A DNA stretch of 64,000 bases from an uncultured Lachnospiraceae bacterium (GTDB taxonomy: Bacteria; Bacillota; Clostridia; Lachnospirales; Lachnospiraceae): NCBI GenBank assembly GCA_910579865.1, contig CAJTXA010000003.1:124001-188000 (forward strand), given 5' to 3'. Made by a program: the position numbers and the translations under genes. Position 1 is the stretch's first letter. The number at the start of each line of letters is the position of its first letter. Shown here piece by piece: positions 54,547-63,458 of the stretch. The notes under the pieces are model-generated. The model saw only the letters and a program-made list of their open reading frames with translations. It had not been told where the DNA came from and searched no databases.

Positions 54547-54777
54547 ATGAAAACTGTTAAAATTTCATTAAATTCAATCGATAAGGTAAAATCTTTCGTA
54601 AACGATATTACAAAGTTTGACGTAGATTTTGATTTAGTATCTGGAAGATATGTAATTGATGCGAAATCAATTATGGGAATTTTTAGCTTAGATCTTTCAA
54701 AACCAATCGATCTTAATATCCATGCAGAAGGCGATGCAGCAGAAATATTGGAAATTTTAGCACCATACTTAATCTAA
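54547..54777 (+). CDS. HPr-like protein lacking the phosphorylatable histidine
   Basis: 76 aa with an HPr fold pattern: VKISLNS, then helix KVKSFVNDITKF, then DFDLVSGRYVIDAKSIMGIFSLDL. The HARPA motif of HPr (His15, Arg17) is replaced by IDKV, so it cannot carry phosphate in the PTS. The regulatory Ser46 equivalent is retained as Ser41 in AKSIMG. It resembles B. subtilis Crh in principle: a possible catabolite-control cofactor phosphorylated by HPr kinase. Ribosome site AAGGAGGG. Monocistronic, between a promoter and a terminator. Confidence 0.85.
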   Translation: MKTVKISLNSIDKVKSFVNDITKFDVDFDLVSGRYVIDAKSIMGIFSLDLSKPIDLNIHAEGDAAEILEILAPYLI

Positions 54778-54825
54778 AATTTTTATATTTCTAATTTCAT
54801 AAACGGATCTGAAATCAATGAATCA

Positions 54826-54861
54826 AAAAGAGACCATTGCTAGATTGCAATTGTCTCTTTT
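54826..54861. terminator. Bidirectional terminator between the HPr-like gene and thiI
   Basis: The arms AAAAGAGACCATTG and CAATTGTCTCTTTT, 14 positions with one mismatch, have a T-run on one side and an A-run on the other. It serves two convergent genes. Confidence 0.85.
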
Positions 54862-54869
54862 ATGTTATC

Positions 54870-56051
54870 TTATTTACAAATTACAATTTCTCTAGTAGAA
54901 ATAGCTGTTTCTATCATTTCATCAATTTTCTCAACTAGCTTCTCTTCACTTCGTTTTATTAATTTTAAATTTGGTTTTGTTACGGGATGTTTTGCTACAA
55001 ATATCGTACAACAATCCTCAAATGGTTGAATTGAGGTTTCATAAGTTTGAATCTTTAAAGCAAGATCTACAATTTCTAATTTATCAAATCCAATCACTGG
55101 CCGAAATACTGGCATAGTACAAACTTCATTTGTTGCAAAAAGACTCTGCATTGTCTGACTTGCAACCTGTCCAATACTCTCACCAGTAATTAGTCCAAGC
55201 GCACCACTTTCTACTGCAATCCGTTCTGCAATTCGCATCATATACCTTCTCATAATAATTGTAAGCTCTTCATGAGGACACTGATCATAAATATAAAGCT
55301 GAATATCGGTAAAATTTACAATATGTAGCTTAATTGGTCCTGCATATCTAGCTACTAATGTGGCCAAATCAATTACCTTTTGCTTTGCCCGTTCTGAAGT
55401 ATAAGGTGGAGCATGAAAATAGGTAGCTTCTATTTCTACTCCTCTTTTTGCAACCATCCATCCGGCAACTGGACTGTCAATTCCGCCTGAAAGCAGCAAC
55501 ATTCCTTTTCCATTTGTTCCAATTGGCATTCCTTTGCATCCAGGAATTGTCTCCGAATAAATATGAATCTGCTTGCGTATCTCCACATAAATATTTAACT
55601 CTGGTTGATGTACATCTACCCGCATCATTGGAAATGCCTTTAAAATTCGATCTCCAAGTTCTTTATTGATTGTCATAGAATCCATAGGAAAATTTTTTCT
55701 AGCTCTTCTGGCATGAACTTTAAAAGTTAGCTGATTTTCTGGATAAATTTGTTTTATATAATTTACTACTTCCTCTGCCAAATTTTCAAATCCTTTATCC
55801 TCTATCTGAATCATTGGACAAATTCCTACAATTCCAAATACTCTCTTTAAAGCAGCAATCGTTTCTTCATAATCATATTCGCCATCTGCTTCAATATAAA
55901 TTCGTCCTTGTTCCTTTGATATAGAAAATGCTCCCTCTACCTCCTTTAAAGCAAATCCAATCTGCCGAACTAACGCATCTTCAAACAGATACCGATTTTT
56001 TCCTTTAATCCCAATCTCTCCATATTTAATTAAAAATGCTTTAAATAACAT
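54870..56051 (-). CDS. thiI: tRNA 4-thiouridine synthetase ThiI
   Basis: Adenylates and thiolates U8 of tRNA; in some bacteria it also serves thiamine synthesis. 393 aa with an N-terminal ferredoxin-like part, THUMP domain (about 60-165) and PP-loop SGGIDSPVAG. No C-terminal rhodanese domain, as in Gram-positive forms, so sulfur should come directly from the cysteine desulfurase encoded 37 bp upstream. Confidence 0.95.
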   Translation of the reverse strand: MLFKAFLIKYGEIGIKGKNRYLFEDALVRQIGFALKEVEGAFSISKEQGRIYIEADGEYDYEETIAALKRVFGIVGICPMIQIEDKGFENLAEEVVNYIKQIYPENQLTFKVHARRARKNFPMDSMTINKELGDRILKAFPMMRVDVHQPELNIYVEIRKQIHIYSETIPGCKGMPIGTNGKGMLLLSGGIDSPVAGWMVAKRGVEIEATYFHAPPYTSERAKQKVIDLATLVARYAGPIKLHIVNFTDIQLYIYDQCPHEELTIIMRRYMMRIAERIAVESGALGLITGESIGQVASQTMQSLFATNEVCTMPVFRPVIGFDKLEIVDLALKIQTYETSIQPFEDCCTIFVAKHPVTKPNLKLIKRSEEKLVEKIDEMIETAISTREIVICK

Positions 56052-56088
56052 TATATCCTCCTGCCTTTTATCACTTTTTCTTTCTGAT

Positions 56089-57246
56089 TTATTTTTTTCT
56101 TGTATATCTGCGTAATTGCTCTAATGTTTTTTGCAAAGTTAAAAGACAATACTCTATTTCTTCCTCTGTAGTAAAAATGGAAAAACTAAAGCGAATCGTA
56201 GAATCCAGATAGTTCTGTTCTACTTTTATTCCCTTTAAAGTAGCACTAACGGCTGTTTTATTTGAAGCACATGCAGAACCAGCCGATACAAAAATCCCCT
56301 TTTCTTCCAATGCATGAAGCAATACCTCGCTTCGAATCCCTAAAAATCCAACGCTGACAATATGAGGTGCACTGTCTTGATTTGTTAATCCATGTATCTG
56401 TGTTCCTTCTATCTTTTTTATTCCCTCAATAAAATGTGCTTTTAATGTATAGAAATAAGCAATCTTTGTCTCAAAGTTTTGATAAATCTCTTCTGCTGCC
56501 TTTCCAAGTCCTGCAATTGCAGGTACATTTTCTGTTCCAGAACGGATACCATTTTGTTGTCCACCTCCAAATAAGATTGGATGAATCTTTACTCCAGAAC
56601 AAATATATAAAAATCCACTTCCTTTTGGCCCGTGAATCTTATGTCCACTGACAGAAAGTAAATCAATTCCCATTCTTTTTGGATAAATCCGATACTTTCC
56701 AAAAGCCTGTATTGCATCTACATGAAACAATACATTTGGATTTTTCTTTTTTATTATAGCTGCAATTTCCTCAATCGGTTCTACTGCACCAATTTCATTA
56801 TTAACATACATAATGGAAACTAAAATCGTATCCTTGCGAACCGCTTCTTTTAATTCCTCCAAATTTATAAGACCATTTTTATCCACTGAAAGATAAGTGA
56901 CCTCAAATCCCTCTTTCTCTAAATAGTTCATTCCATTTGTAATAGAAGGGTGTTCAATACAGCTTGTAATTATATGTTTTCCTGCCCTCTGATTTGCCAT
57001 AGCTGTTCCAATCAATGCCAAATTATTTGCCTCTGTTCCACCAGATGTAAAAACAATCTCTTTCCCTTCTACCTTTAACACTTTTGCCAAACAATTTCTT
57101 GCTTCTTTTATATAATTTTCTGCTTCTACTCCCTTTTTATGCATAGAAGATGGATTTCCATAATCTGAAACCATTGTTTTCACCATAATCTCCTGTACGG
57201 AATCCAAAACCTTTGTAGTAGCAGAATTATCCAAGTATGCAATCAT
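56089..57246 (-). CDS. Cysteine desulfurase (NifS/IscS family)
   Basis: PLP enzyme that takes sulfur from cysteine. 385 aa: AYLDNSATTK at the start, PLP lysine in SVSGHKIHGPKGSG, and the active-site loop SAGSACASNK. No iscU follows; thiI does, so it is most likely a NifZ-type partner dedicated to tRNA thiolation. Probably co-transcribed with thiI. Confidence 0.94.
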   Translation of the reverse strand: MIAYLDNSATTKVLDSVQEIMVKTMVSDYGNPSSMHKKGVEAENYIKEARNCLAKVLKVEGKEIVFTSGGTEANNLALIGTAMANQRAGKHIITSCIEHPSITNGMNYLEKEGFEVTYLSVDKNGLINLEELKEAVRKDTILVSIMYVNNEIGAVEPIEEIAAIIKKKNPNVLFHVDAIQAFGKYRIYPKRMGIDLLSVSGHKIHGPKGSGFLYICSGVKIHPILFGGGQQNGIRSGTENVPAIAGLGKAAEEIYQNFETKIAYFYTLKAHFIEGIKKIEGTQIHGLTNQDSAPHIVSVGFLGIRSEVLLHALEEKGIFVSAGSACASNKTAVSATLKGIKVEQNYLDSTIRFSFSIFTTEEEIEYCLLTLQKTLEQLRRYTRKK

Positions 57247-57269
57247 TTTAAATGCTCTCCTGTTTCTTC

Positions 57270-58256
57270 CTATTTCTTCTTATCTTTATTCAAATGCTCC
57301 AAATGACTTCGTACAAATTCATTTTTTAATTTTAAAAATTCTTCTAACTGTTTTAATATATAAAATAAAACTGCTCTTGCCTCAAATTCTTCTCGGCTTT
57401 TTGGCATTTCTTCCTTTTTCATTTCCTCTAATATTTGTTCTAATCCCTCTAAAAGTTCATGTACATCATTATCCCGATGGTACTCTTTCGCAATACGCCC
57501 CATATATTCTGCTACAAAAGCTGCCTGTCTTGGAAGCATTTTTATCATTCCGACACTTCGATAGATATCCTCTAACTCCATACTTTGTTTCTGCCGCATC
57601 TCAATATAATCTAACTCAAACGTCGATGTTTCAAACACAGAATTGTTAAAATTACGAGCTGCAAAATTTCTTGCCACTTCCAATTTCTCATTTAAAGAAA
57701 CAAAACAGGTGTTTGCATACGCATCACTGTCTTCATCCCCAAGCTGTACTGCCATATGACCTAAAATCTTCTTCATCTCATTATCCGCTATATCTACAAG
57801 CCGAATTAATTCATGATTCATCTGTTTTAACAATAACATATTTACTGTAATTCCAAGTGTCGTTCCAATAAAAAATAACATTGTTTCATTATAAATCCAT
57901 GCGACGCTCATTGACTGTTCAATTAAAAAATGAGAAACCAGTACAGAGGCCACTGTCATAGACTCTGGCCAAAACATCACACATAAAAACAGAAAAATAA
58001 AAATATAAATCCCATATGCCCACAAACTATATCCAAATAACGAAAAAAGCACAAATGCCATCAAAACAGAACTAAGATAAGATAATGCCCGTCTAATCGC
58101 TGTCTGCAACGTCTGCTTCTTTGTATCTTGGATTGTTAAAATTGTAATAATTCCAGCAGTAGTATAATACTTTAATTGCAATAAATTTGCTATTAAAATT
58201 GCCATCATACAAGCAGTAGCTATTTTCACTGCCTTTGCCAATTTTTCTTTTTCCAT
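57270..58256 (-). CDS. Aromatic acid exporter-like (ArAE/FUSC) membrane protein
   Basis: 328 aa. Six hydrophobic spans occupy about residues 10-150 (ACMMAILIANLLQL, YYTTAGIITILTIQDTKKQT), followed by a long helical cytoplasmic domain. The TIQDTKKQT stretch is typical of the ArAE_1 family. 23 bp upstream of the desulfurase gene. Substrate unknown. Confidence 0.8.
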   Translation of the reverse strand: MEKEKLAKAVKIATACMMAILIANLLQLKYYTTAGIITILTIQDTKKQTLQTAIRRALSYLSSVLMAFVLFSLFGYSLWAYGIYIFIFLFLCVMFWPESMTVASVLVSHFLIEQSMSVAWIYNETMLFFIGTTLGITVNMLLLKQMNHELIRLVDIADNEMKKILGHMAVQLGDEDSDAYANTCFVSLNEKLEVARNFAARNFNNSVFETSTFELDYIEMRQKQSMELEDIYRSVGMIKMLPRQAAFVAEYMGRIAKEYHRDNDVHELLEGLEQILEEMKKEEMPKSREEFEARAVLFYILKQLEEFLKLKNEFVRSHLEHLNKDKKK

Positions 58257-58334
58257 TCGACTATCCTTTCCTTATATATAAGTAAATTGTATCTGTCTAC
58301 CTATTATGTATCATGATTCTATAACAGCGATTTC

Positions 58335-58360
58335 CAAAAAAGCATCCTTATCTGGATGCT
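58335..58360 (-). terminator. Terminator of the 55-aa gene
   Basis: The stem AGCATCC (58341-58347) / GGATGCT (58354-58360) has a 6-nt loop and a minus-strand T-run. It overlaps the stop codon of the small gene. Confidence 0.85.
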
Positions 58361-58526
58361 ATTTCTTTTGATTGATTGGCCCAATCCCTTCTTTTCTGGC
58401 ATTATGCTGCTGATTTTGATTTTCTGGTTTTCTCTTTTCTGTTACACTATTAAAAGAATTCAAATTTTGCTGTTCTTGCTCCATTTTTTGCATTTTTTTA
58501 TTAAATTCCTGATACTCTTTACCCAT
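58359..58526 (-). CDS. Small hydrophilic 55-aa protein
   Basis: ATG 58526 behind AGAGGG encodes MGKEYQEFNKKMQKMEQEQQ and continues, rich in Gln, Asn and Lys, ending EGIGPINQKK. The stop lies inside a good terminator hairpin, which supports a real transcript. No membrane segment or known motif. Function unknown. Confidence 0.65.
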   Translation of the reverse strand: MGKEYQEFNKKMQKMEQEQQNLNSFNSVTEKRKPENQNQQHNARKEGIGPINQKK

Positions 58527-58619
58527 AGCTGCCCTCTTTCTAATCCTTCTTTTTCGCTACCGTAAACAGTATGTACAAAAACTTACTCTTTCATACTAGA
58601 AAAAATGCTTTCCTATTTT

Positions 58620-59093
58620 TTAATGATGACTGCTACAATTTGCTGCATCAATCGCAAGTACCAAAAGCAAAGCTGAGATTTCATCCGATGGATTTTGAAT
58701 CTCTAACACATAGGTATCTCCCCAACTTAAAATCTCTTTTGTAATATGTACAATATTTTGATATCCATTTACTACATTATAATGCCATCCACAGAAATCT
58801 CCTTCTACCTTCCAATTATTATAATCAATCTCATATCTTGATCTTGCGAAAGAAAATTTTTTTTCAATTCTTCCTATTACTCTTCCATTTATAATTACCT
58901 CAAAGTTAGGCATAAAAGTAAATACTTTTTCCTGTATCATTCCAACTTCTCTTTGTTTTCTATTATATACATGAATTTTATGACCCAGCGAAAAGAACTC
59001 CGCTTTCACAAAATATTTTTCTTCACCATTTTCGCCATATATATCATAAGTATCTGTCCAAGAAAATACTCTTTGTTTTATAAAAAGTCTCAT
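58620..59093 (-). CDS. LURP-one-related / YxjI-like protein
   Basis: About 157 aa from ATG 59093 (MRLFIKQRVFSWTDTYDIYG), or four codons earlier at ATG 59105 next to AAGGGA. The pattern of a Tubby-like/LURP-one beta barrel is clear: KQRVFSW, EFFSLGHKIHVYN, FTFMPNFEVIING and FCGWHYNV. Function in bacteria unknown; eukaryotic relatives are scramblase-like. Monocistronic. Confidence 0.85.
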   Translation of the reverse strand: MRLFIKQRVFSWTDTYDIYGENGEEKYFVKAEFFSLGHKIHVYNRKQREVGMIQEKVFTFMPNFEVIINGRVIGRIEKKFSFARSRYEIDYNNWKVEGDFCGWHYNVVNGYQNIVHITKEILSWGDTYVLEIQNPSDEISALLLVLAIDAANCSSHH

Positions 59094-59110
59094 ATTTTCA
59101 TACATCCCTT

Positions 59111-59155
59111 AAAAAAAGGTTCTTTCTTATATATTCAAAGTTAAGAAAGAACCTT
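59111..59155 (-). terminator. Terminator of the enoate reductase-like operon
   Basis: Perfect 14-bp arms AAGGTTCTTTCTTA (59116-59129) and TAAGAAAGAACCTT (59142-59155), with a T7 run at the minus-strand 3' side. Confidence 0.9.
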
Positions 59156-59223
59156 AAACATATTCTATCATTTTTAGTATAACATGATAGTCCAAAAATC
59201 ACAAGAATTATTTCTATCTCCAA

Positions 59224-61245
59224 CTAAATCTCATTTGCTGCCTGATATCCGCTTCGAATTGCCTCTGCAATACTAGCAGTTTTTTCTCCAGCACAATCTC
59301 CAACAAATTGAACTGGAACTGTTATACCATCTAAAGAAAACGATACCTTTCTTGAACCAACTGCCATTACTACATAATCACAAGGAATTTCTATATTTTC
59401 CTGTGTATCTGTTCGAACTGCTTTTATGCGATCTGTTAAAATCTCTACTACTTTTGTATTTACATATTGTTCTACCTGATGTATCTTAAAATCTTCCATA
59501 ATAATAGGAAGAATGGTAGAAGATTCTCCTATTGCTACTTTATCTAACATCTCCACTATAGAAACGGTACATCCCTGTTCCAGTAGATATTCGGCTGTTT
59601 CTGTGCCAACTAAACCACCACCAATTACTGCGCACCTTCCAGACACTTTTTTCTTCCCAGAAAGCACATCCCAAGAGGAAACTACATTTTCTCTCTCTGC
59701 TCCAGGTACTTTTAATATTACATTTTCTGCTCCTACAGCCACAATGACTTGATCCGCCTGATTTATCTTCTCTATACTACAAGTTTGCTCAAGACAAATT
59801 GTTACTCCAAGTCTAGGAAGTATCTTTTCATAATATTCTACTGCCCGCAAAATCTCTGACTTTCTAGGAGGCACTGCTGCCAATAAAATTTGTCCTCCTA
59901 TTTTCTGTGCAGTATCATAAATCGTGACCTGATAACCACGCTTTGCAGCTACACGAGCTGCTTCTAATCCTGCAATTCCAGCTCCAATTACAACTACCTT
60001 TTTCTCTCCTTCTTTTGGACGAATCGAAATGGTAGCCTCATCCCCATTTTCTGCATTTAAAATACAGGAAATATAACGGCGATTCTGTATCGCATCTACA
60101 CACCCTTTATTACAGTTTAAACAAGTACGAATTGGTTCTTTTGTTTCAACCTTATGTGCAATATCTGGATCAGTTAGAAGAGAACGGCCATACCCAATCA
60201 TATCTGCCTTTTTCTCCTGTAAAATCTCCTCCCCTGCTTCCACCGTAACCACACGTCCTACAGTTGCAACTGGAATGGAAAGAAGTTGTTTAATCTCTTC
60301 TGCAATTGGAAGCGTCCAATTATAAGGCATTGTTCCCATAGGAGGAATGGTATCTCCCATATTTCCTGTATGATTTGCCTGGGCAACCTGAACCATATCC
60401 ACACCAGCTTTTTCCAATAAAACAGCAAAGGATTTTGCTTCTTCTGGCAAAAGTCCTCCCTTTCCACGCAGCGATCCATCGGAATTAGTCATAATAACAG
60501 GTAATTTATATTCTAAAATTAAATTTGGTGCAGCTTCCTTTATTGCCTCTACAACCTCTAGTGCATAACGAATACGATTTTCAAAAGAACCACCATAAGC
60601 ATCTTTTCTATGATTGATAAAAGTAGAACATAGTGAACCAAGCAGGCGATCTCCATGTACCTCAATTGCATCTGCTCCTGCTTTTTCTGCCCGCTTTGCA
60701 CAGGCTGCTATTGCATGTTTAATCTCCATCAGTTGCTCTATGGTAGCTTCTGTGACAAAGTAAAGCATATCATGCTTCAGTTTTTCATAAGCCTGTCCTC
60801 TCATTTGATTGGATTCTGTCATCTTTATCTTAAAAAGCTCCATATCTCCATCTGCTTTTGCTGCTTCTGCTGCTCTTGCTGCTGCCATAGAACCCATAAT
60901 CATCTTTCCCACCCCTGGAACATCGTATTCTGGATGGAAAATCTGTAAAGCCAGTTTACAGTCATATTGGTGTAACGCATCTGCTAAACGCTGAAAAGAA
61001 GGAATCTGACTATCATCACAAAGTTTTGGTGTAGGGGAAGCAGTATTTACTGGAGCTACATCTCCAATTACAATATAAGAAACCCCTCCTTTCGCTAAAC
61101 GCTGATAAAAATGAAAGCTTCGTTCCCCAATCGATCCATCTCGTTCTTCATATCCAGTTGTAAGAGGAGGAAACATAATTCGATTTTTTAATATTTGATT
61201 GCCTACTTTTAATGGTTGTAACAAAAGAGATTTTTCCTGACTCAT
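59224..61245 (-). CDS. FMN/4Fe-4S/FAD NAD(P)H:enoate reductase-like oxidoreductase (variant active site)
   Basis: 673 aa, related to 2,4-dienoyl-CoA reductase/BaiCD-type enzymes. An N-terminal OYE-like TIM barrel (about 1-370) is followed by a 4Fe-4S motif CLNCNKGC-x11-C and FAD/NAD-binding domains (VVIGAGIAGLEAARVA; CAVIGGGLVGTETAEYL). An insert at about 105-165 (Ala/Lys-rich, GSMAAARAAEAAK) is unusual. The normally conserved IHAAHGYLL-type segment is EVHGDRLLGSLCSTFINHRK, so the substrate pocket differs. Second gene of the operon, 64 bp after its paralogue. Confidence 0.85.
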   Translation of the reverse strand: MSQEKSLLLQPLKVGNQILKNRIMFPPLTTGYEERDGSIGERSFHFYQRLAKGGVSYIVIGDVAPVNTASPTPKLCDDSQIPSFQRLADALHQYDCKLALQIFHPEYDVPGVGKMIMGSMAAARAAEAAKADGDMELFKIKMTESNQMRGQAYEKLKHDMLYFVTEATIEQLMEIKHAIAACAKRAEKAGADAIEVHGDRLLGSLCSTFINHRKDAYGGSFENRIRYALEVVEAIKEAAPNLILEYKLPVIMTNSDGSLRGKGGLLPEEAKSFAVLLEKAGVDMVQVAQANHTGNMGDTIPPMGTMPYNWTLPIAEEIKQLLSIPVATVGRVVTVEAGEEILQEKKADMIGYGRSLLTDPDIAHKVETKEPIRTCLNCNKGCVDAIQNRRYISCILNAENGDEATISIRPKEGEKKVVVIGAGIAGLEAARVAAKRGYQVTIYDTAQKIGGQILLAAVPPRKSEILRAVEYYEKILPRLGVTICLEQTCSIEKINQADQVIVAVGAENVILKVPGAERENVVSSWDVLSGKKKVSGRCAVIGGGLVGTETAEYLLEQGCTVSIVEMLDKVAIGESSTILPIIMEDFKIHQVEQYVNTKVVEILTDRIKAVRTDTQENIEIPCDYVVMAVGSRKVSFSLDGITVPVQFVGDCAGEKTASIAEAIRSGYQAANEI

Positions 61246-61309
61246 ATTTTTTTATCCTTTCTTTTTTTATCCTTTAGTTTATTTGTTATATTTTCTTTCT
61301 CTCTATCTT

Positions 61310-63259
61310 CTAAAATTCTTTTGCTGTTAAATATCCAGCCGTAATTGCGTCTTTTATTGTTCCTACTTGATTGGCGTCTCCAATTATTTGATAAGAAACC
61401 TGACATTCTTTTAAAATATTTTCTATATATTCCTCTTTTCGATATCCTAAAGCAAATACCAATGTGTCTGCATCAGAAATACAATACTCTTTTTCCTCTT
61501 TTCTATAGTAAATAGAATCTGTATTTACTCGCTCTACCTTTGCATTACAGATAATTTCTACGCCTTTCTTTTTCATACGCTGTACCAAAAGACTTCTTCC
61601 TGGTCCAGATTCATTTAACATTACTCCATTTGCCATTTCTAAAATAAGAATCTCTCGATTTCTAGGAAACATATCGTTTACAAGAGGAGCTAGATAATCC
61701 GCTACTTCACAGCCAACTGAACCACCGCCAACTACAACTACTTTTCTTCCAGGAAATGCCTTTCCTGACAAAATATCATCTGCTGTCATCCACTGTTTAA
61801 ATTTCGTCAATTCTTGTAATACAATAGGAGAAGCTCCTGTACTGGCAATCACTTGGTATTCTTTAAATTCCTGTAACAGTAATTCTTTTGTTATGGTACA
61901 TCCTAGTCGTATTTCTACTCCAACTCTTTCCAGCTTATGTATCATATATTGAATTACACGTGCTAAATCTTGCTTTGCTATTGGCACAGATGCAATCCTC
62001 ATCAGTCCGCCTAGTTCTTTCTCTTTTTCACAAAGTACCACATGATGTCCTCTTTTTTTGGCTACAAAAGCTGCTTCCATCCCAGCAGGACCACCACCGA
62101 TTACTAAAATATTTTTCTTTTCATTTGCTTCTTTTATCGTATCCTCATTTTCAAGTTCTAATGAAGGATTTATCGTACATCCAATTCGTTTTCCAAACAT
62201 AATTCCATTTAAACAGCGCAGACACCCAATACATGGACGAATCTCTTTTTCTTGTCCATTTTGCGCCTTAAAAACAAAATCTGCATCACAAATATTGGCA
62301 CGTCCAATCATACAAATATCTGTCTTTTTATTTGCAATCAGTTCTTCTGCAAGCCAGGGCTCTGTAATTCTTCCTACTGTGGCTACTGGAATTGAAATAT
62401 ACTGTTTTATTTCTTGAGCCAGCTTTACATGAGATCCCATAGGAGTTCCTGGTGCTGGAATGGAACTTCCCCTCATAATTGTAGTTCCGCCTGAAACATG
62501 AATAAAATCCACACCTGCCTTTTCTAATTGCTTTGCAACATAGATCCCATCATTTAGGTTCTGTCCTCCATCGGTATACTCATCTCCTGAAATTCGCACA
62601 TCAATAATAAATGCCTTTCCACAAACTCTGCGTATTTCTGCAATTACTTCTAATGTCAGCCGTAAACGCCCATTGATATCTCCGCCATATTCATCGGTTC
62701 TTTTATTGTAAAGTGGTGACAAAAATCCTCCTAACAATCCATGTGCATGTGCTGCATGAATTTCTACTCCATCTCCTCCTGCCTGTTTCACTCGATTTGC
62801 TGCTTCTCCAAATTGACGAATGATGGTCTTTAATTCTTCTTTGGTTACTGCTCTTGGTGCCTCTTTTGCATAATAAGGTCCTACATTGGAAGGAGCAATC
62901 AAGCGAGGCGTTCCTTTTATTGGAAAAGCCATATAAGCTGGATGAAAAAGTTGTGGCAATATCTTTGTTCCATATTTATGTACGGCATCCGTCAATTTTT
63001 TCCATCCTGGAATATAAGAATCATCACAAATTGACATATCCCCCGGCAAATATACATAAGTAGGCTCTACTGTTGTTACCTCTGTCACAATCAATCCTAC
63101 CCCACCCTTTGCACGTGCAGAATAATGTGCAATCAATTCCTCTGTTACATATCCCTTATCTGCTAAGTTTGTAGAAACTGGTGGCATAAAAATACGATTT
63201 TTCACTGTAATTTCTCCAATCTGAATTGGGGAAAACAGATGTGGATATTGCTGCTCCAT
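61310..63259 (-). CDS. FMN/4Fe-4S/FAD NADH:flavin oxidoreductase (2-enoate/dienoyl reductase family)
   Basis: 649 aa with the same layout as its neighbour: OYE barrel with EIHAAHAHGLLGGFLSP and YNKRTDEYGG, Fe-S motif CIGCLRC-x11-C, and FAD GGGPAGMEAAFVA plus NAD site VVVGGGSVGCEVA. Such enzymes reduce C=C bonds in enoates, dienoyl-CoAs, bile-acid intermediates or plant phenolics; the substrate cannot be deduced. It is first in the pair and follows an AraC regulator gene. Confidence 0.9.
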   Translation of the reverse strand: MEQQYPHLFSPIQIGEITVKNRIFMPPVSTNLADKGYVTEELIAHYSARAKGGVGLIVTEVTTVEPTYVYLPGDMSICDDSYIPGWKKLTDAVHKYGTKILPQLFHPAYMAFPIKGTPRLIAPSNVGPYYAKEAPRAVTKEELKTIIRQFGEAANRVKQAGGDGVEIHAAHAHGLLGGFLSPLYNKRTDEYGGDINGRLRLTLEVIAEIRRVCGKAFIIDVRISGDEYTDGGQNLNDGIYVAKQLEKAGVDFIHVSGGTTIMRGSSIPAPGTPMGSHVKLAQEIKQYISIPVATVGRITEPWLAEELIANKKTDICMIGRANICDADFVFKAQNGQEKEIRPCIGCLRCLNGIMFGKRIGCTINPSLELENEDTIKEANEKKNILVIGGGPAGMEAAFVAKKRGHHVVLCEKEKELGGLMRIASVPIAKQDLARVIQYMIHKLERVGVEIRLGCTITKELLLQEFKEYQVIASTGASPIVLQELTKFKQWMTADDILSGKAFPGRKVVVVGGGSVGCEVADYLAPLVNDMFPRNREILILEMANGVMLNESGPGRSLLVQRMKKKGVEIICNAKVERVNTDSIYYRKEEKEYCISDADTLVFALGYRKEEYIENILKECQVSYQIIGDANQVGTIKDAITAGYLTAKEF

Positions 63260-63350
63260 GTCAAACTCTCCTTTTTAAATTTTTCTCTTTTTCTTATTTT
63301 AACATAATTTCACAATAGAATCGTCCATAGTCAGAGATAATAACCGTCAT

Positions 63351-63380
63351 ATTTTATCCAAATTTTCTAAAAATAGTCAA
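63351..63380 (-). promoter_or_regulatory. Promoter of the enoate reductase-like pair
   Basis: -35 TTGACT (63380-63375), 18-bp spacer, -10 TAAAAT (63356-63351), about 95 bp upstream of the first reductase gene. Confidence 0.6.
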
Positions 63381-63458
63381 ATTTTTGTATAAAATAGAAT
63401 AAAAAACAACGGTTGCTAGAAATTTTAAAAAATAAAATTTAATTAAATAAATTATCTT

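Noticed and set aside
58356..58565. 69-aa plus-strand hydrophobic frame
   Set aside because: Lies opposite the better supported 55-aa minus-strand gene with ribosome site and terminator; its own start lacks a ribosome site.
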